From positions 1 through 61,062 of the forward strand of contig NZ_JBDPLH010000016.1 of the NCBI RefSeq assembly GCF_040187885.1: a DNA stretch of 61,062 nucleotides, in the 5' to 3' direction. Position 1 is the first letter of the stretch. Each line of letters starts with the position of its first letter. The notes beneath the pieces were generated by a model, which saw nothing but the letters and a program-made list of their open reading frames with translations, did not search any database and was not told the DNA's origin. Source of the DNA: Roseateles_E cavernae. Lineage in GTDB: Bacteria > Pseudomonadota > Gammaproteobacteria > Burkholderiales > Burkholderiaceae_C. Shown here in pieces: positions 1 through 9,468 of this stretch. The translations under genes and the position numbers were made by a program.

Positions 1-63
1 GATTGCGAAACGGGACTTACGAGCTGAAATTCAACAGCCTGCTAGGCCCGCTATGCTCGGCCG

Positions 64-1152
64 ATGAGCCAGAAGCCCGCTGCAATCCCCCGCCCCCCTG
101 GCCAACTTGTCTTGGTCCTGCAAGGCGGCGGCGCGCTGGGGGCCTATCAGCTGGGCGTCTACGAGGCCTTGCATGAGGCCGGGCTGGAGCCCGACTGGGT
201 GGTGGGCACCTCGATAGGCGCGATCAACGGCGCGCTGATCGCCGGCAATGCACCGGAGCTGCGGCTGCAGCGTCTGTGCGAGTTCTGGGACCTGGTCGGC
301 CAGCCAGCGCCCTGGGGGCCGGCCTGGAACAATCTGGCGACCGTGAGCCGGGACATCCCGGGTTTCTTCGAGCCCGGCCCCGGCAGCCTTTACGGCCCGC
401 AGACCCGACTCGGCCTGGAGCGCGCCGCCTACTACAGCACCGCGCCGCTGCAGCAGACCCTCGCGCGACTGCTGGACTTCGAGCGCCTGCAGCAAGCCGC
501 GCCGACCCGGCTGACGGTGGGCTGCGTCAGCGCCCGCAGCGGCCAGATGCATTATTTCGACAGCCGCGACCAGGCGCTGGACGCCCGCCACATCATGGCC
601 TCCGGCGCGCTGCCGCCGGCCTTCCCGGCGGTGCGCATCAATGACGATGAGCCCTTCTGGGATGGCGGCATCTACTCGAACACGCCGCTGGAATGCGTGC
701 TCGACGACAACCCGCGGCGCGACTCGACGATCTTCTCCATCCACCTCTGGAATCCCGAAGGCCCCGAGCCCGAGAGCATCTGGGAGGTCGGCAACCGCCA
801 GAAGGACATCCAGTACGCCAGCCGCATCGACGCGGCGCTGGCCCGCCAGCAGCAGATCCACCACCTGCGCCACATCATCCGCGAGCTGGGCCGCCAGCTG
901 CCGGCCGAGCAGCGCCGCAGCCCTGCCGCGCGCGAGCTGACGGCATGGGGCTGCGGTACCCAGATGCATGTGCTGCGCCTGCTGGCACCACGCCTGCCCG
1001 GCGAGGACCAGACCAAGGACATGGACTTCAGCCGCGCCAGCATCGAAGCGCGCCGCGCGGCCGGCCTGGCCGACACCCGCGCCGCGCTCCAGGCCCGACC
1101 CTGGACACGCCCGGTCGACCCCAGCGAAGGTGTGCATGTGCATGACTGCTGA
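64..1152 (+). CDS. Patatin-like phospholipase family protein
   Basis: This 362-residue protein is a patatin-fold serine hydrolase, expected to cleave acyl esters of phospholipids or neutral lipids. The oxyanion-hole glycine stretch (QGGGALGAYQ) lies near residue 22, the nucleophile elbow GTSIG is at about residues 48-52 and the catalytic-Asp motif DGG is near residue 200, so the Ser-Asp dyad is complete. The C-terminal third matches the extension (DUF3734 type) seen on many proteobacterial patatins. No signal peptide or membrane segment is visible, so it is probably cytoplasmic. The ATG at 64 has no clear Shine-Dalgarno sequence. A tRNA gene follows 35 bases later. The true lipid substrate cannot be told from sequence. 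Confidence 0.9.
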   Translation: MSQKPAAIPRPPGQLVLVLQGGGALGAYQLGVYEALHEAGLEPDWVVGTSIGAINGALIAGNAPELRLQRLCEFWDLVGQPAPWGPAWNNLATVSRDIPGFFEPGPGSLYGPQTRLGLERAAYYSTAPLQQTLARLLDFERLQQAAPTRLTVGCVSARSGQMHYFDSRDQALDARHIMASGALPPAFPAVRINDDEPFWDGGIYSNTPLECVLDDNPRRDSTIFSIHLWNPEGPEPESIWEVGNRQKDIQYASRIDAALARQQQIHHLRHIIRELGRQLPAEQRRSPAARELTAWGCGTQMHVLRLLAPRLPGEDQTKDMDFSRASIEARRAAGLADTRAALQARPWTRPVDPSEGVHVHDC

Positions 1153-1187
1153 GCAGCATCTGGCACTGGGCTAGAATTCGCGCCGAC

Positions 1188-1261
1188 GCGGGTGTAGTTC
1201 AATGGTAGAACTTCTGCTTCCCAAGCAGATAGCGTGGGTTCGATTCCCATCACCCGCTCCA
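1188..1261 (+). tRNA. tRNA-Gly (anticodon CCC)
   Basis: The acceptor arms GCGGGTG and CACCCGC pair perfectly, followed by discriminator T and an encoded CCA ending at 1261. The anticodon stem TCTGC/GCAGA closes a TTCCCAA loop, giving anticodon CCC, which reads GGG glycine codons. The T-arm has the TTCGATT loop. All cloverleaf arms are present in 74 bases. Confidence 0.97.
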
Positions 1262-1305
1262 ACGGCAAAAGCCTGGTGACTCCCAAGTCACCAGGCTTTT
1301 GCCGT
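1262..1305 (+). terminator. Perfect 19-bp hairpin directly after tRNA-Gly
   Basis: A 19-base arm (1262-1280) and its exact complement (1287-1305) enclose a TCCCAA loop starting right after the tRNA CCA end. Arms carry AAAAG/CTTTT, so the end of the second arm has a short T-run inside the stem; no T-tract follows. It most likely ends or processes the tRNA transcript and may act in both directions. Confidence 0.75.
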
Positions 1306-1373
1306 CTGGGACGAGCATCAGCCCAGGTCCAAGCCCGCTTAATATCGCTCCCATCCCGACTGCGGAGCCCCTC

Positions 1374-3143
1374 ATGCAATTCCCCCTGCCAGCCCAGGAA
1401 CTCGAACGGCTGAAAGACTTGCAGGCACTGGGCCTGCTGGACAGCGCCCGGGATCCGGCTTTCGACGATCTGGTCAGCCTGGCGGCCGAGTGGTGCGAGG
1501 TGCCGATCGCGGCGATCAGCCTGGTCGACGCGAACCGCCAATGGTTCAAGGCCCGCTGCGGGCTTGATGCCGGCGAGACGCCGCGGGACCAGTCCTTCTG
1601 CACCCACGCGATCCTGAAACCCGATGAGCTGATGCAGGTTCGCGACGCCCTGCTCGACCCGCGCTTTGCCGACAATCCGCTGGTGACCGGCGAACTCGGC
1701 ATCCGCTTCTATGCCGGAGCTCCGCTATTGAGCACCAAGGGCTATGCGCTGGGTGCGTTGTGCGTGATCGACCGCAAGCCGCGCGAGCTGACGGCGTCGC
1801 AGCAGCGTGCGCTGATCATTCTGGCGCGCCAGGTCGGCATGCTGATCGAGTTGCGCCGCAAGCGCTCTCAGCTAGAACAGCAGGAGAGCTTTTTGCTCAC
1901 CGTGATCGAGTCGCTGCACGAGGGCGTGGTCATCAGCGACAGCAGCCGCCGGCTGACGCTGGCCAACCAGAGCGCGAGCGAGATCCTGGGCCTGCCGCTG
2001 CACAAGGATATCGGCAAGGTGCCGACGCCCGACCCCAGCAGCTGGCGCGATATGGAGGGCCGGCCGCTGCGCCCGGAGGACATGCCGGCCGAACGCACGC
2101 TGCGCGGTGGTGAAGTGCTGAGCAAGGTCTATACCCGCTTGCGGCGCCGTGACGGCAGCGATCGGGTGCTTGAGCACAACACCCGGCCGCTGAAGCGCAA
2201 TGGCGGCATCGACGGCGTGGTCGTGTCCTTCAGCGATGTGACCGACAAACTGACGGCACTGCAGCAGCTGCGCGACAGCGAGGCCCGGCTGCGCGGCATT
2301 ACCGACAATGTGCCGGCCCTGATCGCCTATGTGGATGGCGCGCAGCGGGTGCGCTTCTGCAACCGCGTGGCACTCGAGTGGGGTCAGCGCAGCGCCGAGC
2401 AGGTGCTGGACCATCCGCTGGAATCGATGATGGGCGCCACCGAGTACGCCAGCCACCGCGAGCATGTGCTGGCCGCGCTGGCCGGGCAGCGGCGCGAGTT
2501 CGGCTTCTGGTCGGCGGTGCCGGGCGAGCCGCGCTTTCTGCAGTTCAGCTATGTGCCGGACTGCTGCGACAAGGGCAATGTGCAGGGCTTCTTCGTGCTC
2601 GCCAGTGATCTGACCGCCATGAAGAACCTGGAGATCCAGCTGGCTGCGGAGGCTCGCTTCGATGCGCTGACCGGTCTGCCGAACCGGCGCCATTTCCACG
2701 AACAGCTCGACCAGGGCCTGCTGCGCGCGCAGCGCCACGGCACGCGGCTGGCCCTGGGTTTTCTGGATCTCGACGGCTTCAAGCTGATCAACGACCAGCA
2801 CGGCCATGCAATCGGCGATGCGGTGCTCAAGGAATTCGGCCGGCGTCTGCGCGCCAGCGTGCGTCAGACCGACTTCGTCGCCCGCCTGGCCGGCGACGAG
2901 TTCACCGTGCTGCTGGAGGACGTGCAGCAGGCCCATGAGCTGGCGCCGCTGGCAAGGAAGATCCTGGCCGCGATACGCGCCCCCTTCGAGCTGGCCGGCG
3001 GCCTGCAACTGCCGGTGCGCACCAGCCTGGGCCTGGCGCTGGCCGGTTCGGGCGAGCGTGCCGCCGCGCTGGTCGAGCGTGCCGACGCGGCGATGTACCG
3101 CGCCAAGTCGCAGGGGCGCGACGACTACGTGATCGTCGGTTAG
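1374..3143 (+). CDS. GAF-PAS-PAS-GGDEF diguanylate cyclase
   Basis: This 589-residue protein probably makes cyclic di-GMP in response to a signal sensed by its N-terminal domains. A GAF domain covers roughly residues 10-160, two PAS domains follow (about 175-300 and 310-425), and a GGDEF domain fills 430-585. The signature reads AGDEF near residue 506, a tolerated variant in active cyclases, and the RxxD inhibitory site (RQTD) sits five residues before it, so product feedback is likely. No transmembrane segment is seen, so sensing is cytoplasmic. I chose ATG 1374, preceded by GGAG at 1363, over an in-frame ATG at 1299 lying inside the tRNA terminator. It converges on the next gene with a 16-base gap. 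Confidence 0.92.
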   Translation: MQFPLPAQELERLKDLQALGLLDSARDPAFDDLVSLAAEWCEVPIAAISLVDANRQWFKARCGLDAGETPRDQSFCTHAILKPDELMQVRDALLDPRFADNPLVTGELGIRFYAGAPLLSTKGYALGALCVIDRKPRELTASQQRALIILARQVGMLIELRRKRSQLEQQESFLLTVIESLHEGVVISDSSRRLTLANQSASEILGLPLHKDIGKVPTPDPSSWRDMEGRPLRPEDMPAERTLRGGEVLSKVYTRLRRRDGSDRVLEHNTRPLKRNGGIDGVVVSFSDVTDKLTALQQLRDSEARLRGITDNVPALIAYVDGAQRVRFCNRVALEWGQRSAEQVLDHPLESMMGATEYASHREHVLAALAGQRREFGFWSAVPGEPRFLQFSYVPDCCDKGNVQGFFVLASDLTAMKNLEIQLAAEARFDALTGLPNRRHFHEQLDQGLLRAQRHGTRLALGFLDLDGFKLINDQHGHAIGDAVLKEFGRRLRASVRQTDFVARLAGDEFTVLLEDVQQAHELAPLARKILAAIRAPFELAGGLQLPVRTSLGLALAGSGERAAALVERADAAMYRAKSQGRDDYVIVG

Positions 3144-3159
3144 CGACCGTGGCCAGGCC

Positions 3160-4101
3160 CTAGATCGCCACGCTGCACACCCGCGCGCGCCCTTCGGCCT
3201 TGGCCCGGTAGAGCTGGCGATCGGCCAGCTCCAGCATGCCGGCGACGCTGTGGCGAGCGCCCGGCACGCCGCACACCATGCCCAGGCTGATCGTCAGCAC
3301 ATCGGCCACCTCCGAGGCGGCATGGGGACTGCGCAGGCCGCGCACCGCCTGCTCCAGCATCTGCGCCACACGTTGCGCGCCCTCCATATCGGTCTCGGGC
3401 AGCAGCACCGCGAACTCCTCGCCGCCATAGCGGCACAGCAGGTCGCCTGGTCGCTTGAGGCCGCTGCGCAGCGCCACCGCGACGCCGCGCAAGGCATCGT
3501 CGCCGGCGAGATGGCCGTAGCAGTCGTTGTAGCGCTTGAAGTAGTCAACGTCCACCAGCAGCATCGCCAGGCTGCTGCCATTGCGCAGCGCGCGCTGGAA
3601 CTCGGCCTCGCCGCGCTCATCGAAAAAACGCCGGTTGTGCAGTCCTGTCAGCCCGTCGACGAAAGCCTGCTGGCGCAGCAGGTCGGACTGCAGCTTCAGG
3701 GTCAGATGGGTCTTGACGCGCGCACGCACCACGGCCGGGTTGAAGGGCTTGCTGATGAAGTCGACCGCCCCGCCTTCCAGGGCCCGCGTCTCGCTGGTGG
3801 CGTCCTGGTGGGCGGTGACGAAGATGATGGGCATCGCGGCCAGCTGGGCGTCGGCCTTCAGCCGCCGGCAGACCTCGTAGCCATCCATGCCAGGCATCTG
3901 CACATCGAGCAGCAGCAGATCGGGCTGCTGCTCGCGGCACAGCGTCAGCGCCTGCTCGCCCGAGGTGGCCATGAGGACCTGGCAATCGGCCGCGAACACC
4001 TGGTGCAGCGCCTGGATATTGAGCGGCTGGTCGTCGACCAAGAGCAGCCGCGGCGGACGGCCCAGCAGGTCCTTCAGGTCGATGGCGATGTCGCTGCTCA
4101 T
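3160..4101 (-). CDS. Response regulator with REC and GGDEF domains (PleD/WspR-like)
   Basis: A 313-residue two-domain regulator. The receiver domain (about 15-135) has the acidic pair near its start (VDDQ), the phospho-acceptor Asp in LLLLDVQMPG near residue 60 and the conserved Lys in SKPF. The GGDEF domain (about 150-310) keeps a canonical GGEEF active site, and an RxxD inhibitory site (RPGD) five residues upstream. It should synthesise c-di-GMP when phosphorylated. Its ATG overlaps the stop of the upstream hybrid kinase in an ATGA arrangement (4098-4101), so the two proteins are almost certainly translated together and the kinase is the likely phosphate donor. Confidence 0.95.
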   Translation of the reverse strand: MSSDIAIDLKDLLGRPPRLLLVDDQPLNIQALHQVFAADCQVLMATSGEQALTLCREQQPDLLLLDVQMPGMDGYEVCRRLKADAQLAAMPIIFVTAHQDATSETRALEGGAVDFISKPFNPAVVRARVKTHLTLKLQSDLLRQQAFVDGLTGLHNRRFFDERGEAEFQRALRNGSSLAMLLVDVDYFKRYNDCYGHLAGDDALRGVAVALRSGLKRPGDLLCRYGGEEFAVLLPETDMEGAQRVAQMLEQAVRGLRSPHAASEVADVLTISLGMVCGVPGARHSVAGMLELADRQLYRAKAEGRARVCSVAI

Positions 4102-7100
4102 GGGGCAAGGTCTCCGATCATGGCTTCGCAGTATTGCAGAGCACGCGGAAAATCCAGCGACGCCATCGCCTCATCGAGTTCATCCAGGCTCAGCGTCATG
4201 CCATGGCGGCTGCGCAGCTGCTCCAGTGCGTCGAGCGCGGCCAGATCGGACCGGCGCAGAAGCAGAGCCAGCGCGCCCAGATCCTCCAGCGCCTGCGCAC
4301 GGTCCAGGGGGCCTGCCGGCGCCGCCGGCGCCGCGCGGGCGCTCAGCACCTCGGACACGCGGGCCATCAGCGCGAGGCTGTCGCGCATGCGCTGCGCCAG
4401 CTCGGCCCGCCAGGCCGGCCCGGGCAGACGGCCTTGCTGAAGCTCGGTCTCACCGTGGCGCGCCAATGCGGCCAGCCGGTCCGCACCCAGCGTGGCAGCC
4501 AGGCCGCGAAAGCCGTGCAGCGTCGCGGCAGCAGCCGCCCGCTCGCCACGCTGAAGTTGCAGGTCAAGCTGATCCGGCAAGGCCGCAGCGCTGGCGGCGA
4601 AGGATGTCAGCATGCGCGCATACAGCTCGGTCTTGCCCATCAGGCGCTGCAGCGCGCCGGTCAGGTCCAGGCCCGCAGCCGCAGCCTGCCGGCCCAGCGT
4701 CTCGGGCACGCCAGTGACAACGACCGGGGCCGCCGCAGCGATGGCACTGCGCCCGGTATAGCGGCACAACAGCCGCACCAGCGCCTCGATCTCGAAGGGC
4801 TTGCCGACATGCTCGTCCATGCCGGCCGCGTGGCATTCGACCCGGTCGGCATCGCTGGCATTGGCCGTCATCGCAATGATGGGCAGACCGGCATGGGCCT
4901 CCTGAGCGCGGATGTGGCGGGTAGCGGTATAGCCGTCCATCACCGGCATCTGCACATCCATCAGTACCGCGTCGATGTGCTTGCCAGCGGCCAGCACATC
5001 CAGCGCCTGCCGTCCATCGCCGGCCAACAGCACCTCGGCGCCTTCGTCCTGCAGCAGCTCGCGGGCCACCTGCTGGTTGTTCACATTGTCCTCGACCACC
5101 AGCAGGCGCAGGCCGGACAGGCGCTGCGCACCCGACACCTGTCCCTCCACAGCCGGTGTCGGCTCCGGCGCAGGCAGCTCGGTCGGTGCTGGCACCGGCA
5201 GGCTCAGCTCGAAGAAGAACTCGCTGCCCTGACCAGGCTGGCTTTGCAGTCTCAGTTGCCCGCCCATCAGCTGAACCAGATGCTGACTGATCGCCAGCCC
5301 CAGGCCGGTGCCACCGAAGCGACGCGTCGTCGTCGCTTCGGCCTGGGTGAAACCGGTGAAGATCTTGTCCTGGTGCTCGGGCGCAATGCCGATGCCGGTA
5401 TCGCTGACACGCAGCTCCAGCCTCTGCAGACCGGCCTCAAGCCCGAGCGCCCGCAAGCTCAAGTGCACCGAGCCGGCAGCGGTGAACTTGATCGCATTGC
5501 CGCCCAGATTGACCAGCACCTGCTGCAGGCGCAGGGCATCACCCGTCAGCCAGTCCGGCAGTTTCGGATCAAGCTCGCAGACGAGGCTCAAGGGCTTGCC
5601 ATCCAGATAGGCCTCGAGAATCACCCGGGTGTCGCGCATCAGCCTTGTCAGATTGAAGGGCTGAAGGTCCAGACCCATCTTGCCGGCCTCGATCTTGGAG
5701 AAGTCCAGGATGTCGTTGAGCAAGCCCAGCAGCGAGCGTGCCGCGCCCTCGGTCTTGTCGGCATAGTCGCGCTGGCGTTCATCGAGCCCGGTCTTCTGCA
5801 GCAGCTTCAGCATGCCCAGGATGGCATTCATCGGCGTGCGGATCTCGTGGCTCATATTGGCAAGAAACTGGCTCTTGGCGGCGCTGGCTTGCTCGGCCTG
5901 CGCCATCGCGTCGCGCAGCGAGGCCTCCTGCTCCTTTTGCCGGGTGACGTCATAGGCGACGCCCAAATAGCCGTACAGCCCTCCGTCGGGGTCGCGCATT
6001 TCGGTGACCACGCGCATGGCCGGGAAGCGGCTGCCATCCTTGCGCACATAGCGGCACTCCACCTCCTGACCCAGCTGCGAGGGATGGATCATCGCGGCGA
6101 AGCCGCTGAGCTCCTGCCCTACCTGGGCCGACACGGCGCGGCCGTAGCTGGCCAGGTCCTCGGGTACATGCAGGTCCTCGGTGCCGCGCCGGCCGACCAG
6201 TTCCTCGGCCGCGTAGCCCAGCAATTGCTCGGCACCGCGATTGAAGACAGTGATCAAGCGCCGGCGGTCGGTCGCGATGATGGCAATCTTGCTGGCCGCG
6301 TCCAGCACGGCCTTCAGCATCGCCAGGGTCTGGGCCAACGCGGCGGCAGCACGGCGCTGCTCGCTGACATCGGTATAGGTCGTGACAAAGCCTCCGCCAG
6401 GAAGCGGCGCGCTGCGCATCTCCAGCACCAGCCCGCCCGGGCGGTTGCGCTCCCAGTAATGCGGCGCTTGCATCGCGTCGCGGGCACGGGCGAAGGCGGC
6501 CTGCAGTGCCTGCTCGGTGTCGAGCTCACCGTACTCGCGCCGACTCTGCATCAAGAGCGCGACTTTTTCCACGGTGACCGGTGAGCTGGCGAAGAAATCA
6601 TCGTCGAGCTCGTACATGCGGGCATAGCGGCTGTTGTGCAGCATCAGCTGCATCTGCGCATCGAACATCGTCAGACCGCAGGGCAGATTCTCCAGCATCA
6701 CCTGCATCAGCTCGCTGCTGCGCCGCTGCGCGGCCTCCAGACGCTTGCGCTCGCTGATGTCGATATAGGTGGTGACGAAGCCGCCTCCCGGCATCGGCGC
6801 ACCGCGCACCTCCAACGCCGTACCGTCCACGCGCACCCGCTCGAACTGATGCACGCTGGGTCGGCGCGCGCGCTCGATGATCTGTTCGACCGTGACCTCG
6901 ATGTCACTGCTATTGCCATACTCGCCGCGCCGGGCATTGAAACGGATGATGTCTTCGAAGCGTGTGGTCCGGTCGACCACCATCTCGGCGGGGAAACCCA
7001 GCAGCGTGACGAACTGTTCGTTGTGGGCGACCAGGCGCAGATCCGCATCGAACACGCTGAGCGCGCAAGGCAGGTTGTCCATCACGCTGCGGAGCACCTC

Positions 7101-9314
7101 GTTGCTGCGCCGCATCGAGTCCTCCAGCGCCCTGCGTTCGGTGATGTCTTGCAGGGTGCCGTTGATACGAACCACGCGCTCGCCGTCGAACTCAGGTTCG
7201 CCGATCGCGCGCACCCAGATCTCGCGGCCCAGCGCCGTCGTCAGGCGCAGCTCCAGATCCGCACTCTCACGCGCCTTGAAGGCGCGCTGCAGCGCTGCGC
7301 GTATCGCCAGCCGGCCCGACAGGTCGTAGTACTCCAGCGCTTCCTGCAGATCGGGTTGGCGCTGCGGCTGCAGGTCGTGGATGCGGAAGGTCTGATCGGT
7401 CCAGTGCAGACTCATGTCGCTGAACTCGACCTGCCAGCCACCGATGCCGGCGATCCGGCCGGCGCGCTCCAGCACCGCTTCGCTGTCGCGCAGCGCCTGC
7501 TCCATGGTCTTGCGCTCGGTGATGTCCAGGTGCGTGCCGGATATCCATAACGGCTCGCCCGACGGCGTGTACGCATAGAGCTTGCCGCGCGTCAGCACCC
7601 AGACCCAATGGCCGTTCTTGTGGTGCACCCGCAGCTCGGCCTCGTAATGGTCGATTTCACCGCGCAGATGGCGCTGCAGGAGCAGCTCGGACATCGCCAG
7701 GTCGTCCGGATGGGCCAGATGGGACCAGGTGTGATAGCCCAGCGGCTCCAGCTCGGCCAGGGTGTAGCCCAGCATGCCCGCCCAGCGCTCGTTGAAGCGC
7801 ACCGTGCCGGCTTGCACGTTCCATTCCCAGGTGCCGGCGCCGGTGCCCTCGATGATGTTGGCCAGCCGTTCGCGCTCCTGCCACAGCTGCTCGGCCGCCT
7901 GCTTGCGCTCGGTGATGTCCAGCGCGATCTCGATGAAGCCGCTCAGGCGCCCGTGGACGTCGTGCACCGGCTGCAGCTCGGTATCGACCCAGTTGAGCTC
8001 GCCGCTCTTGCGGCGGTTCAGGATCTCGACCCGGCAGCCCCGGCCGGAGGCAGCCGCCTCGGCCAGGGTGGCCAGCACCTGCGGGCTGGCCAGGCCGCTG
8101 CCCAGCAGCTCGCCCGGCGTGCGGCCCAGGGCCTCGACGGCCTCGTAGCCGGTCACGCGGGTGAAGCCCTCGTTGACCCAGGTGATGCGCAGCTGGGTGT
8201 CGGTGGCGATAACCGCATTGGCCGTGGCCCGTGCCACCAGGGCCAGGCGCTCCAGATCGGCCGTCATCGTCCGTGCCAGACGCATGGCCCGCTCGCGCCC
8301 CGAGGCCAGCAGCCAGGCAGCCAGCGCCAGCGTCAGACTCAGCAGCCCCCCGCCCAGCGCCAGCCAGCGTGCGCTGCGATGGAAATGCTGGCGTTCGAAG
8401 TCCGGGCGCGTCGTGCTGCGCAGCAGCAGGCTGCTGCCGCCGACACTGATCTGGCGCTGCTGCGTGAACAGCGGCGACGCCACGGCGGCATCCAATGAGG
8501 TGAACATGGCGGACTGCGGATCCGGCTGCGTCCCGGTGAAAAGCTCCAGCTTCAGCTGCCCGTCGGCCACCCGGTCCAGCCCGGCCAGCACTTCGCGGGC
8601 GACGATGGGCGCGTAGACCAGGCCGACCAGGGCCTGCCAGCGCTGCGCGTCGGTGGTGGGATCGCTGCCGGGCCGGTAGATCGGTACCAGCAGCAGAAAG
8701 CCCGGCGACTGGGCGGCATCCTGGCGCAGCACGATGCGGCCGCTGAGCGCTGCCTGTCCGCTCAGCACCGCCCGTTCGACGGCCTCGCGCCGCACCGGCT
8801 CGCTGCCGACGTCCAACCCCAGCGCGGCGCGATTGGCGGCCAACGGCTCTATGTATTTGATGACGAACAGGTCCTCGGCCTTGCCCTGGGTGAGCAGCTC
8901 GAAATCGGGAGCACCGTCCGCCCGTGTCGCGGCCACGAAACGCGCGACATCGGCGCGCATCACGCGCTCGATGAATCCGAAACCGCGGATGCCGGGGAAC
9001 TCATGATCGAGCTGACGCGAATCCACATAGGCGCGGAACTCGGCGCGCCGCACATCGCTGCTGGCGGCGTAGAGACCGCGCGCACCATTGAGGCCGTAGA
9101 CGGGCAGTTGCAGACGCCGCACCAGCTCGCGCTCGACACGCTCCGACAGGCGCTCGAACTGGGTGCGAGCGTCCAGCACTTCGCGCTGCGCCAGCCAGTG
9201 CCAGGACAACAGGGTCAGCACCAGGCCGCCCAGCAGCACGGCGGCGCCCCAGACTGATGACCCGGCGCCCCGGAACAGCGAAGACCCGCGACCGATGGCA
9301 GGCGATGTGTGCAT
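4098..9314 (-). CDS. Hybrid histidine kinase: CHASE, six PAS, HisKA, HATPase, REC, HPt
   Basis: This 1738-residue membrane kinase begins with a transmembrane helix (about 20-42), a periplasmic CHASE-type sensor with the typical PGIRGFGF stretch near residue 105, and a second helix near 325-345. Six PAS modules follow, the fourth and fifth being PAS_7-like near-duplicates (both begin NLPC, and both contain GGGFVTTY). Then come HisKA (SHEIRTPMN), HATPase, a receiver with LMDVQMPVMDGY, and a C-terminal HPt domain with HGFRG in place of the usual HxxKG. A full intramolecular phosphorelay is therefore present. Start: ATG 9314 has GGGAGGAC five bases upstream, better than an in-frame codon at 9419. 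The partner is the coupled REC-GGDEF gene downstream. Confidence 0.94.
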   Translation of the reverse strand: MHTSPAIGRGSSLFRGAGSSVWGAAVLLGGLVLTLLSWHWLAQREVLDARTQFERLSERVERELVRRLQLPVYGLNGARGLYAASSDVRRAEFRAYVDSRQLDHEFPGIRGFGFIERVMRADVARFVAATRADGAPDFELLTQGKAEDLFVIKYIEPLAANRAALGLDVGSEPVRREAVERAVLSGQAALSGRIVLRQDAAQSPGFLLLVPIYRPGSDPTTDAQRWQALVGLVYAPIVAREVLAGLDRVADGQLKLELFTGTQPDPQSAMFTSLDAAVASPLFTQQRQISVGGSSLLLRSTTRPDFERQHFHRSARWLALGGGLLSLTLALAAWLLASGRERAMRLARTMTADLERLALVARATANAVIATDTQLRITWVNEGFTRVTGYEAVEALGRTPGELLGSGLASPQVLATLAEAAASGRGCRVEILNRRKSGELNWVDTELQPVHDVHGRLSGFIEIALDITERKQAAEQLWQERERLANIIEGTGAGTWEWNVQAGTVRFNERWAGMLGYTLAELEPLGYHTWSHLAHPDDLAMSELLLQRHLRGEIDHYEAELRVHHKNGHWVWVLTRGKLYAYTPSGEPLWISGTHLDITERKTMEQALRDSEAVLERAGRIAGIGGWQVEFSDMSLHWTDQTFRIHDLQPQRQPDLQEALEYYDLSGRLAIRAALQRAFKARESADLELRLTTALGREIWVRAIGEPEFDGERVVRINGTLQDITERRALEDSMRRSNEVLRSVMDNLPCALSVFDADLRLVAHNEQFVTLLGFPAEMVVDRTTRFEDIIRFNARRGEYGNSSDIEVTVEQIIERARRPSVHQFERVRVDGTALEVRGAPMPGGGFVTTYIDISERKRLEAAQRRSSELMQVMLENLPCGLTMFDAQMQLMLHNSRYARMYELDDDFFASSPVTVEKVALLMQSRREYGELDTEQALQAAFARARDAMQAPHYWERNRPGGLVLEMRSAPLPGGGFVTTYTDVSEQRRAAAALAQTLAMLKAVLDAASKIAIIATDRRRLITVFNRGAEQLLGYAAEELVGRRGTEDLHVPEDLASYGRAVSAQVGQELSGFAAMIHPSQLGQEVECRYVRKDGSRFPAMRVVTEMRDPDGGLYGYLGVAYDVTRQKEQEASLRDAMAQAEQASAAKSQFLANMSHEIRTPMNAILGMLKLLQKTGLDERQRDYADKTEGAARSLLGLLNDILDFSKIEAGKMGLDLQPFNLTRLMRDTRVILEAYLDGKPLSLVCELDPKLPDWLTGDALRLQQVLVNLGGNAIKFTAAGSVHLSLRALGLEAGLQRLELRVSDTGIGIAPEHQDKIFTGFTQAEATTTRRFGGTGLGLAISQHLVQLMGGQLRLQSQPGQGSEFFFELSLPVPAPTELPAPEPTPAVEGQVSGAQRLSGLRLLVVEDNVNNQQVARELLQDEGAEVLLAGDGRQALDVLAAGKHIDAVLMDVQMPVMDGYTATRHIRAQEAHAGLPIIAMTANASDADRVECHAAGMDEHVGKPFEIEALVRLLCRYTGRSAIAAAAPVVVTGVPETLGRQAAAAGLDLTGALQRLMGKTELYARMLTSFAASAAALPDQLDLQLQRGERAAAAATLHGFRGLAATLGADRLAALARHGETELQQGRLPGPAWRAELAQRMRDSLALMARVSEVLSARAAPAAPAGPLDRAQALEDLGALALLLRRSDLAALDALEQLRSRHGMTLSLDELDEAMASLDFPRALQYCEAMIGDLAP

Positions 9315-9468
9315 GCGTCCTCCCCGCATCGCTCGATGAGGCAGTCTATCCGCCCGGCGGTGGAATCCCCAGCAGCGCGGCCGGTCGCGATGGCTTCTAA
9401 TCGCAGGCCATAGCAACAACTACAACAATCACTGCAGCGGCGATCGAGCCGCTGCCGGGAGCCAGGTC

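Noticed and set aside
1188..1305. tRNA-Gly as an integration site of a mobile island
   Set aside because: No integrase, no repeat of the tRNA 3' end and no composition shift were seen nearby; the repeat after the tRNA is a hairpin.
1299..1373. N-terminal extension of the GAF-PAS-GGDEF protein from ATG 1299
   Set aside because: That start lies inside the tRNA terminator hairpin, without a ribosome site; ATG 1374 has one and begins just before the GAF domain.
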